This document shows, piece by piece, positions 16,702 through 23,895 of a DNA stretch of 64,000 nt. Each line of letters opens with the position of its first letter. Positions within the stretch are counted from its first letter, which is position 1. Source of the stretch: Pseudomonas fluorescens (GTDB lineage Bacteria > Pseudomonadota > Gammaproteobacteria > Pseudomonadales > Pseudomonadaceae). Under the pieces are notes generated by a model. It was not told the DNA's origin. It worked only from the letters and a program-made list of their open reading frames with translations, and searched no databases. The translations under genes and the position numbers were made by a program. The DNA lies in the NCBI RefSeq assembly GCF_003732425.1, contig NZ_MOBX01000002.1:245257-309256 (forward strand). Direction: 5' to 3'.

Positions 16702-17888
16702 GAGGTGCCTCGCAAGCGGTCGAACCAGGTCACTTTAGGCTTGGTCAGACCCTCGGAACGTTTGGCCAGACGTTCACCGAGTGTACGCAGGCTCTGGGTG
16801 AGTTTTTCTCGCGGGGCCAGTTCGAACAGGCTGACGCCCTGGTTTTTGGCATTCAGGCGCACTTCGGGAGTGAGGGCCAGCGTGGCGATCACTTCCAGAT
16901 TGAACGTCTTGCCGAGGGTTTCCGAATTGGGCGCAACGTTGCTCAAGTAGCGATCGATCAGCAGCCGCCCGTGGTCGAGCTTCATGCCTTTCTCACGCCA
17001 CAGATTGAGCACGGCGAGGTTGCGTCGGCAGTTGAGTACGTTCTGGTCGGTGTACCACAGCAACTTGTCGCAATGGCTGACGAAAGTGCGCAACGCCTCG
17101 CTGTCGGTCTGCCCGGTGAGGTTCACGACGATGTGCTGGAAGTGCTGACGCAGGGCGCTGAGCAACATGTACAGCTCGGCGGCGCTGGTGTTTTCCAGCG
17201 GCTCATCGTTGCTGGCGTAGGCGAGAATGCGAAGGCCGGCTTCGGTGCTGGTGAAGGCGCTGTCGATCAGCGTGGCGTCGAGCCGGCGCAAGTGGCGCAA
17301 GGCATCGCCGAAGTGGAACGAACTCTCCAGCCCGAGCAAGGCGAGGCTATCACCGCGCGGCAACCCGAGATCGAGCAGCAAGGTTTGCTGACCGCTCTTT
17401 TGCACGACCAGGGCCATGTGGTTGGCCAGCAGCGCGCCGTCGGAACTGCTCTGCACGCCATACATGACCGTGAGGCCGCCCAGTTGTGTGCTCGGCGCCA
17501 CGGGCGGCAGGCGTTTGCTCAAACGCCGCACCAGGCCGGCGACTTCGCTGGAGCGCGAACCGTAGGCAACAAAGTCGCGGGCGCCGGCGCGCATCGCATT
17601 GAGCACCAGTTGATTGTCCATGCCGTCGCCGAGGGCAACGATCGCCAGCATCGGTTTGGCCTCCAGCGCGCCTTCGATCAACGCGCTCTGGGCGACCACG
17701 TGTTCGCGATCAAGGCCGACGAACACCAGGCTGGCGAAAGTGACGTCGACCAGCGCGAGCAGTTCGTCGAGACTGCCGCCACCGGCGCTGACCACTTGGC
17801 CGAGCGGCGCGAGCGCGCCCTGCAGCCACTCCAGATCGGTGCTGTTGCGGGTAATGGCGAGAAAGGTCTGGCTCAGATTCTGGCTCAT
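16698..17888 (-). CDS. tadZ: TadZ/CpaE localisation protein with degenerate Walker A
   Basis: 396 residues. An N-terminal receiver-like domain (about 1-130) lacks the normal phosphorylation site. It is followed by a MinD/ParA-like fold (TLLLDLGLPRGDSLALLGLE, HIVVNLTGQTD). Where MinD has a deviant Walker A lysine pair, this protein reads VMYGVQSSSDGALLANHMA, with no lysine, so classical ATP hydrolysis is doubtful; TadZ proteins are often atypical here. TadZ marks the polar site of pilus assembly. It is coupled by 4-base overlaps to rcpA and tadA. Confidence 0.88.
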   Translation of the reverse strand: MSQNLSQTFLAITRNSTDLEWLQGALAPLGQVVSAGGGSLDELLALVDVTFASLVFVGLDREHVVAQSALIEGALEAKPMLAIVALGDGMDNQLVLNAMRAGARDFVAYGSRSSEVAGLVRRLSKRLPPVAPSTQLGGLTVMYGVQSSSDGALLANHMALVVQKSGQQTLLLDLGLPRGDSLALLGLESSFHFGDALRHLRRLDATLIDSAFTSTEAGLRILAYASNDEPLENTSAAELYMLLSALRQHFQHIVVNLTGQTDSEALRTFVSHCDKLLWYTDQNVLNCRRNLAVLNLWREKGMKLDHGRLLIDRYLSNVAPNSETLGKTFNLEVIATLALTPEVRLNAKNQGVSLFELAPREKLTQSLRTLGERLAKRSEGLTKPKVTWFDRLRGTS

Positions 17889-19126
17889 TGGGATAACCCG
17901 CTGCGCTTGTCGAAGTTGCCGTTTTCAAGGAAAAACATGCGATAGAAGTTCGGATCGTAATTGCGCAGTTTTTCCCCGGGTAACGACGGCAACTGGGCAT
18001 CGGCGGCCAATGGCTGCACTAGATGCGGCGTCACGATCATCAATAGTTCGCGCTCTTCGCGCTTGATCTGCGAGCCTTTGAAAAATGCGCCGAGTACCGG
18101 GATGTCACCGAGGCCGGGAAACTTGTTCACTTGCGAGCTGTTGGTGGTGCTGATCAAGCCACTGATGACGAAACTCTCGCCATCGCCCAGCGACACGCTG
18201 GTGTCGGTGCGGCGGATAGTCAGCGCCGGCACAGTGGTGCCGGCGATCTGTACGGCGTTACTGAAGTCCAGTTCGCTGACTTCCGGGGCGACCTTCAACG
18301 CGATGCGATCGCGGCCGATAATGGTGGGCGTGAGGGTCAGGCGGATGCCGAATTCCTTGTACTCGATCGACACGCTGTCGCTGCCGGAACTGGGCACCGG
18401 AATCGGGATCTCACCGCCGGCCAGAAAGCTTGCGCTCTGCCCGTTGAGCGCCACCAGGCTCGGCCGCGCGAGGGTGTAGGCGAAGCCGCTGGTTTCCAGC
18501 GCGTTGATGATCGCCATGGTCTTGCCGCCGATCCACGAGAAGTTGAACAGTGAGTTGTCCACCGGTAGACGTGGCTGCGGCACCCCGTCAATCGGCGGCA
18601 GGGTGCCGGGCGAACCGAACAGAAAGTTGCCGCGCGTGCCGATCAGCGAGGCGGTGGCTTCCTTGAGTTTGGTGCGGCTGACTTCGACGAAACGAATGTC
18701 GGTCTGCACTTGCGACGGCAGGTTCGGATCATCCGACGGCAGGCTGCTGTTCAGCGCGGCGGTGGCGGCGCCCTGTACGAACACCATGCTCTGGCGCGGC
18801 TCGCTGGAACACGACGTCCAGACCATCAGGCTGGTGGCGCCGGGCGCAATACCGGTGAGCAGAAAGGACGAGCTGCCGTTGGCGTGGACGTCGGCGATTT
18901 TCGGGTCGCCGATGGCCAGACGCGTGATCGCCACGGGGGACTGCACGTCCTGCTGAAATCCTTCGCCGATTTCGATCACTGGCGGCATGCGCCCCAGTGC
19001 CGAACAATTGCCAACTGCCGCGAACGCGGCGTCCATCGACAGGCCCATCAGTAACAGGGCGCGCAGCACGGGTTTGAATGTCGGCCTGAAACGACTCTGC
19101 ATGCCCTTGGATCCTTGCGCAGTCAT
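17885..19126 (-). CDS. rcpA: RcpA/CpaC outer membrane secretin
   Basis: 413 residues. The signal peptide lies within the first 35 residues (LLLMGLSMDAAFA). A BON/pilus N-terminal domain follows (GEGFQQDVQSPVAITRLAIGDPKIADV), then the secretin core (TLTPTIIGRDRIALKVAPEVSELDF, GESFVISGLISTTNSSQVNKFPGLGDIPVLGAFF, and ERELLMIVTPHLV), which is the conserved secretin signature. It forms the outer membrane channel for the Flp pilus. A 4-base overlap with rcpC indicates coupling. Confidence 0.93.
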   Translation of the reverse strand: MTAQGSKGMQSRFRPTFKPVLRALLLMGLSMDAAFAAVGNCSALGRMPPVIEIGEGFQQDVQSPVAITRLAIGDPKIADVHANGSSSFLLTGIAPGATSLMVWTSCSSEPRQSMVFVQGAATAALNSSLPSDDPNLPSQVQTDIRFVEVSRTKLKEATASLIGTRGNFLFGSPGTLPPIDGVPQPRLPVDNSLFNFSWIGGKTMAIINALETSGFAYTLARPSLVALNGQSASFLAGGEIPIPVPSSGSDSVSIEYKEFGIRLTLTPTIIGRDRIALKVAPEVSELDFSNAVQIAGTTVPALTIRRTDTSVSLGDGESFVISGLISTTNSSQVNKFPGLGDIPVLGAFFKGSQIKREERELLMIVTPHLVQPLAADAQLPSLPGEKLRNYDPNFYRMFFLENGNFDKRSGLSQ

Positions 19127-20064
19127 GGGTTTTGTTGGGTGATCTGGTTGCCGCGAATAATTTCCACGGCAGGCCGTGCGGCACCACCGGAACCACCGCT
19201 GGACGGTGCTTTCGGTGCGGTGCCCATTGCCAGTTGGGTGAACTGGAAGAGTTGTCGGTTGGCGGTGTCGAGATGGGCCGTGGACTGTTTTTCGCCGGCC
19301 CAGTATTTGGCCAGGCGTTGTTCTTCACTGCTGCGTACGGCCAGGCGCAAGGTGCCGGCCTGGGTGGCGAGCATCAGGCGACTGAGCAGTTGTTCCGGTA
19401 CCGCCAGCACCACGGTGCGCGCGGCGATGCGGCGTTGATCCTGTTTGAGTTTTTCGTCTGCACTCAGGGCCGGCGAGGCCGGTTGGCCGTCGTTGGTCAG
19501 GCCGTACTGGTCACCCACCCCAAGCACGCGCATGGCCGGCAAAACGATCTGCGCCGACTGTTCGAGGTTGCTGGAATCCTGGCGCAGGTAGAGCAAGACA
19601 TCGACGTAATCGCCAGGAATCAGTTGCCCGGCGGCACCGATCACTTCGTCGACGGCCACGGTGAGCGCGCGTTCATCACTGTGAATCATGCGTGCCAGTG
19701 AGCCGCCCGCAGTGAAGCTTTCATCGTTCAGCCAAGTGCCGGCGCTGAGGTGCCGCCAAGGTGTGCGGCCAATGGCCTGATCGACAGTGCTCAAGCTGCC
19801 GGCCGGTGCACTGCGCAGTTTTTCCACCGCCACATCGGCGGCGGTCAGCGCAGTGAAAGGTGGCACGTCGTGCAGCAGCACCACCACGGGTTGGCGGGTC
19901 TGGTCTTCGGCGATCGCGACAGTTTTTTCAACAGTGACAGTTGGGGCGACGGGGGCGGCGGCGACTGGCGCTGGTTGACGACTGAGTACCAGTCCCCAGT
20001 AACCGACAAAAATGGCTCCCAATAACAGGATGGCTGCAAGGCCCATGGTGACGCGACTGTTCAT
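19123..20064 (-). CDS. rcpC: RcpC/CpaB Flp pilus assembly protein
   Basis: 313 residues. An N-terminal membrane anchor (MGLAAILLLGAIFVGYWGLVL) precedes a SAF-domain region (VVLLHDVPPFTALTAADVAVEKL) and the RcpC core RALTVAVDEVIGAAGQLIPGDYVDVLLYL. GGAGAG stands before the ATG. The C-terminus ends in a Gly/Ser/Pro-rich tail. RcpC stabilises and modifies the secretin assembly in related systems. It is the first gene of the leftward operon, divergent from flp. Confidence 0.92.
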   Translation of the reverse strand: MNSRVTMGLAAILLLGAIFVGYWGLVLSRQPAPVAAAPVAPTVTVEKTVAIAEDQTRQPVVVLLHDVPPFTALTAADVAVEKLRSAPAGSLSTVDQAIGRTPWRHLSAGTWLNDESFTAGGSLARMIHSDERALTVAVDEVIGAAGQLIPGDYVDVLLYLRQDSSNLEQSAQIVLPAMRVLGVGDQYGLTNDGQPASPALSADEKLKQDQRRIAARTVVLAVPEQLLSRLMLATQAGTLRLAVRSSEEQRLAKYWAGEKQSTAHLDTANRQLFQFTQLAMGTAPKAPSSGGSGGAARPAVEIIRGNQITQQNP

Positions 20065-20395
20065 GACGGCTCTCCCTTTCCTGCTGCACTACCCACTGCT
20101 ATTGCTAACGAGAGAAGTTCCCAATCTGGCAGCTATGAACATGCAACTATTTCGCTATTTCCACGCTAGCTGATCCAAGCCAAAACGCCATTACTGACAG
20201 GAAAATAACTTACGAAAGTATGAGTCTTGGCCAATTAACAGCAGGCAATGGCAAAAACACGATTGGATTAATACTTTCTGATTAATCCGTTCTTACAGTT
20301 GTTGGGCGGGGGTTTGTTGACAATGCTCAAATGGCACGGTGGAACCTTGCCGCTGTAGTGCGACATCGGCGCCATAGGCGCGAAGGAGTGGATGT
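20065..20395. promoter_or_regulatory. divergent control region between rcpC and flp
   Basis: 331 bases with no gene, AT-richer than its surroundings. It contains the perfect inverted repeat GGATTAAT-N8-ATTAATCC at 20265-20288, a good symmetric operator candidate. A TTGACA at 20317-20322 has no well-placed -10 element, in keeping with an activator-dependent promoter. PprB is the obvious candidate activator from the P. aeruginosa precedent. Confidence 0.5.
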
Positions 20396-20605
20396 ATGTT
20401 CCAGATGATTCTTGATTACTTGATGGCTAGAGTGCGTCTGTTGTTCAAAAACGAGGAGGCTGCATCGGCTATCGAGTACGCGATCGTAGTGGCGATGGTG
20501 GCCGTTGTGGTTGTGGCATTTGTGACCCCCCTCGGTAATCGGGTGTTGTTCTACTTCAACAACATATTGACCGGGCTGGGCGGCACTGCCGTGACCAGGC
20601 CCTGA
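20396..20605 (+). CDS. flp: Flp-type pilin 1
   Basis: 69 residues. The prepilin leader of about 22 residues ends NEEA, followed by ASAIEYAIVVAMVAVVVV, the Flp processing site with Glu-Tyr at 27-28 and a hydrophobic assembly helix. FppA should cleave it before Ala23. The -1 residue is Ala rather than the usual Gly. GAAGGAG precedes the ATG. It is the major subunit candidate for the type IVb pilus. Confidence 0.93.
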   Translation: MFQMILDYLMARVRLLFKNEEAASAIEYAIVVAMVAVVVVAFVTPLGNRVLFYFNNILTGLGGTAVTRP

Positions 20606-20623
20606 CGATCAAGGAGAACGGCG

Positions 20624-20839
20624 ATGCTCTTTGAATACCTGATGATTCGTGCTCGCAGTTTCCTGGCCGATGATGACGCTGCATCGGCCATCGAGTATGC
20701 GATTGTGGTGGCGATGGTCGCGGTGGTGGTCATCGTGTTTGTTACGCCAGTGGGTGGCCGTGTGGTGGTCATGTTCAACAACTTGCTGGTGGCGCTGGGT
20801 GGAACGGCCGTGTCGACGACGCCTGCGCCGTCCCCCTGA
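20624..20839 (+). CDS. Flp-type pilin 2
   Basis: 71 residues, 18 bases after the first pilin and clearly duplicated from it: both share AASAIEYAIVVAMVAVVV and the VTP-G-RV---FNN-L--LGGTAV mature chain. The leader is shorter (19 residues, ending DDDA), the C-terminus has an extra TTPAPSP tail, and the -1 residue is again Ala. AAGGAGAA precedes the ATG. The pair could form a heteropolymeric pilus, or one may be a minor subunit. Confidence 0.92.
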   Translation: MLFEYLMIRARSFLADDDAASAIEYAIVVAMVAVVVIVFVTPVGGRVVVMFNNLLVALGGTAVSTTPAPSP

Positions 20840-20912
20840 GCTGAAACGAAGCTCAATGCCCGGCTGATGTCGGGCTACACTCGGGTTCACTTTCAGTTTT
20901 CAGGGACTGCCC

Positions 20913-21323
20913 ATGAATTCTCCCTCGCTGCCCCGGCAACAGTTGCTTCTGGTTGACGATGAAGAGGACGCGTTGCTGGAGCTGGCGGAGTTGCTGGAGG
21001 GGGAGGGGTTTGTCTGTCATACGGCGACGTCGGTGAAGCTGGCGTTGCATCATCTGACTCGCTTTCCGGATATCGCGTTGGTGATTACTGATTTGCGCAT
21101 GCCGGAGGAGTCCGGCATGTCGTTGATCAAGCGCTTGCGTGAACATACGTCGCGCCAGCATCTGCCGGTGATTGTGACGTCGGGGCATGCGGATATGGAG
21201 GATGTCAGCGATATGCTGCGGTTGCAGGTGCTGGATCTTTTTCGCAAGCCGATTTATCACGTGAGGCTTTTGGAGACTCTGGAGAATTTGTTTCCCAAAC
21301 CTCGGAGTAATGTTGCTGGGTGA
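20913..21323 (+). CDS. single-domain response regulator of the flp locus
   Basis: 136 residues, only a receiver domain: Asp15/Asp16, phospho-acceptor Asp60 in VITDLRMPEESGM, Ser in VTSGHAD, Lys in LFRKPIY. It has no DNA-binding or enzymatic output domain. It lies 73 bases downstream of the second pilin gene in the same direction, so it is likely part of the Flp pilus regulon, perhaps as a phosphate sink or partner for PprA or another kinase. The long intergenic repeat begins 2 bases after its stop. Confidence 0.88.
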   Translation: MNSPSLPRQQLLLVDDEEDALLELAELLEGEGFVCHTATSVKLALHHLTRFPDIALVITDLRMPEESGMSLIKRLREHTSRQHLPVIVTSGHADMEDVSDMLRLQVLDLFRKPIYHVRLLETLENLFPKPRSNVAG

Positions 21324-21325
21324 TT

Positions 21326-21655
21326 GGGGGGTATATCCGTTGCTGCGGTAACGGCCACTTAGGGTTCCGCCCTTACGGCGGGTCACTTTTGACAAACACC
21401 CGGAATGCCGGCCTAGCCAAAAGTAACCAAAAACGCTTGCTCCTACGTGCGGCCCGCTCGCTGGGGCTCGGGGTTCCTTCGCTCCGGGATCGATCCGGGC
21501 GCAGCGCCTACGGTTTGCTTCGCTGCACCTCCTCTCGATGCATTTGGCTGCGCCAAACGGTCGCTGCGCTCCCACCCCCGGATCAATTCCTCCACTCAGC
21601 CTTCCGACGTCGCCTTACCGATCAAAAGCTGCAGCCGAGCTAACGCTCATCCTGT
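21326..21655 (+). repeat. ~330-bp intergenic repeat, copy 2
   Basis: Direct copy of 11186-11503, 10,140 bases downstream. It differs by point changes and a ~17-base addition inside the ACTTTTG...CCAAAAGT hairpin loop (around 21400-21415). It directly abuts the receiver gene stop. Confidence 0.85.
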
Positions 21656-21692
21656 GTAGGAGCTGCCGAAGGCTGCGATCTTTTGATCTTGA
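21656..21692 (+). repeat. single REP (family B)
   Basis: GTAGGAGCTGCCGAAGGCTG followed by CGATCTTTTGATCTTG, placed between the long repeat and tandem REP array 2. Confidence 0.85.
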
Positions 21693-21704
21693 TTTTGCTT
21701 TTCT

Positions 21705-22014
21705 GTGGGAGCCAGCTTGCCAGCGATGGCGCCCCGACAGCCGATCACTCTCTCTCTGGATGCACCCAATTCAACTGTGGGAGCTAGCCTGCTAGCGATG
21801 GCGCCCCGACAGCCGATCAATCTCTCTCTGGATGCACCCAATCCAACTGTGGGAGCTAGCCTGCTAGCGAAGTCGCCCCGACAGCCGATCAATCTCTCTC
21901 TGGATGCACCCAGTCCAACTGTGGGAGCTAGCCTGCTAGCGATGTCGCCCCGACAGCCGATCACTCTCTCTGGATGCACCCAGTCCAACTGTGGGAGCTA
22001 GCCTGCTAGCGAAG
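21705..22014 (+). repeat. tandem REP array 2, 70-72-bp period
   Basis: REP hairpins start at 21705, 21777, 21849, 21921 and 21991 (periods 72, 72, 72, 70). The shorter fourth unit has lost two bases of a CTCTCTCT run. Stems are GCTAGC/GCTAGC except the first (GCCAGC/GCCAGC-like). The spacer is a different one from array 1 (CCCCGACAGCCGATCA), but the sequence after the last REP resembles the array 1 spacer. Confidence 0.92.
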
Positions 22015-22090
22015 GCGGCCTGAAATCCGACCCATTTCTGCCGGTTGTACACGCCACCCGCCGCTGCCGAAGCCTCCTGGGTGTTTCGGC

Positions 22091-23761
22091 TTACAACTGA
22101 TAACTGAAACTGATGCTGTACCGCGTCCGGCGATTGAACGTGTCCAGCGCTTCATCCGACATCGCCTTCGCCGCCTCCAGTGCGATGTTGTAGTACTTGG
22201 CATCGCCAAACCGCAGCCCGATTGCCGCTGACGACAGGTTGTTGGCCTGTACCGGCAATTCGTTGAACCAGCTGCGCGAGCGATCGAGCACAACATACGG
22301 TTGCAGGATGCGCACCCAGTTGCCGTCGCGGTTAAAGCTGTAGTTGACCTCGTACGCCACGCCCCAACCCTTGTCGCCAGACGCTTGATCGTCGGGATAA
22401 CCGCGTCCGAAGTTCTGCCCGCCGAACACCGCGCGCTCGCTGTCGGGCAGGGTGTCGTCGCTCCAGTACAGCGCGGCCGACAGCACCCCTTGCCAGTTGT
22501 CGAAGAACTTGTCGCTCTGCACGCCGGACAGGCGCAGGCGGAAGAAGTCGAGGTCGATGGCGTTGTTGTTGGTTTTTGCGCCCATGCTGTCGAGGCCCTG
22601 ATACACGCCGCCGCTGAGGATCCGCAGTTGGCGGGCATCGGCCTTGCGCCAGTCGCTCTCGAAGGCGAGGGCGCGGATGTCGGTGCGTTGTTCGACACTC
22701 AGCGGGAAGCCGACCACGTTGTAGCGGGTCTTGTCGTTGACCGCGTAAAGCCTTGAGCCGGCCGTCAGCAATTCGTTGGAGGCGGCAATCAGCGGCAAGC
22801 TGAAACCGATCGAGTAGCGGTCGTTTTCGCGGTGCGGTTTGAGTTGCAGACCATTGTCGAGCAGGACATTGGTGCCGGGGTCTGCGCGGTAGCGTGAAGC
22901 CGACAGCGCCAGTTGTGCGCCCTCGTCATTGATGAACTGGTTGTAGTCGAGGCGGTAGTAATGCTCGTGATCGTCTCCCGGTGGAAACAGGCCGCTGAGG
23001 GTCAGTTGCTCGCCCATCGCGGTTTGCGAATTGCTGCTGACGCCGAGCAGGGCCTGGGTGCCGTTGCGGTTGTCTTCGGTGGTGCTCAGCGTGCTGGTGA
23101 ACGGTTTGCGACTGGCTTGGGCGACCAGGGTGGTGGCGCCGTCGGTGGTGCCGGGCGGTGGCACCTGGGCCTGGATCGTCACGCCGGGAATGCGCGTCAT
23201 CAGCGTGGTGTAGCGCTCGAAGGTCTTGCGGGTCAGCGGCCGCTCGGCCTGGATCTTCGCCGCCAGTTTGTCGAGCAGGACTTTTACCCGGCCGACATCG
23301 CCCTGGATCTGGATGTCGCGCACGTAACCTTCCACGAGCACCACGCGCGCGACGCCGTCATTGAAATTCTGCTGGGGCAAGAACGCGTAGGACAGCAAGT
23401 AACCGTCCTGCTGATAGCGTCGAGTGATGTTGCGCGTGGCTTCGATCAGCTCGGCGAGCGTGGCTTGCCGGCCGATCAGGGGCTTATAGATTTCGGCGAG
23501 TTCGTTGAGCGGGTAGAGGGTTCCGCCTTCGATCTGCACGGTTTGCAGATTGATTTTGGTGTCCATCAACAGCGGTTGCGCAGCGGCGGCACCGGCGTCC
23601 GGCACCTGCACGGGCGTGGCGCTCGGGCGATAGGCGTCGGCCGGCAGGTTCGGCACCGGCAGATTGCGGATGGTTTCGTTGCTGTTGAGAAAACTGGGCA
23701 GGGTGTCGGCGAGGGCGGCGGAACTGAGACTGAGGAACAGCAGGGATGCCATTACGCGCAT
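22091..23761 (-). CDS. two-partner secretion outer membrane pore (TpsB, ShlB/FhaC family)
   Basis: 556 residues from the ATG at 23761 (GGAG seven bases upstream; an ATG four codons earlier is less well placed). The signal peptide is MASLLFLSLSSAALA. A POTRA domain lies around 65-150 (TVQIEGGTLYPLNELAEIYKPLIG, YQQDGYLLSYAFLP, VLVEGYV), followed by a second POTRA-like segment. The rest is a 16-strand barrel ending ISFSYQL, with the loop-6 signature FGGQNFGRGYP. Such proteins thread an unfolded partner exoprotein through the outer membrane. No TpsA with a haemagglutination-type TPS domain is adjacent; the neighbour is a collagen-like lipoprotein. Confidence 0.88.
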   Translation of the reverse strand: MRVMASLLFLSLSSAALADTLPSFLNSNETIRNLPVPNLPADAYRPSATPVQVPDAGAAAAQPLLMDTKINLQTVQIEGGTLYPLNELAEIYKPLIGRQATLAELIEATRNITRRYQQDGYLLSYAFLPQQNFNDGVARVVLVEGYVRDIQIQGDVGRVKVLLDKLAAKIQAERPLTRKTFERYTTLMTRIPGVTIQAQVPPPGTTDGATTLVAQASRKPFTSTLSTTEDNRNGTQALLGVSSNSQTAMGEQLTLSGLFPPGDDHEHYYRLDYNQFINDEGAQLALSASRYRADPGTNVLLDNGLQLKPHRENDRYSIGFSLPLIAASNELLTAGSRLYAVNDKTRYNVVGFPLSVEQRTDIRALAFESDWRKADARQLRILSGGVYQGLDSMGAKTNNNAIDLDFFRLRLSGVQSDKFFDNWQGVLSAALYWSDDTLPDSERAVFGGQNFGRGYPDDQASGDKGWGVAYEVNYSFNRDGNWVRILQPYVVLDRSRSWFNELPVQANNLSSAAIGLRFGDAKYYNIALEAAKAMSDEALDTFNRRTRYSISFSYQL

Positions 23762-23814
23762 AGGACACTCCATGGTCAGATCACGGCACTGGGCTGAATT
23801 TTTCTAAGAAAAAA

Positions 23815-23842
23815 GGCGGAAGACTCGTGGGAATCTTCCGCC
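23815..23842 (-). terminator. rho-independent terminator between the collagen-like gene and tpsB
   Basis: Perfect stem GGCGGAAGA/TCTTCCGCC (23815-23823 with 23834-23842) followed, reading leftward, by six T residues (A run at 23809-23814). It ends the collagen-like lipoprotein transcript just upstream of tpsB. Confidence 0.85.
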
Positions 23843-23895
23843 CTCAACCAAGCGTAGGCGCTGTAGGTGAGGCCGTCGAATCGGCCAGGTGCAAT

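Noticed and set aside
20332..20350. Possible sigma-54 promoter (TGGCAC...TTGC) before flp
   Set aside because: The two halves are nine bases apart where about five are needed.
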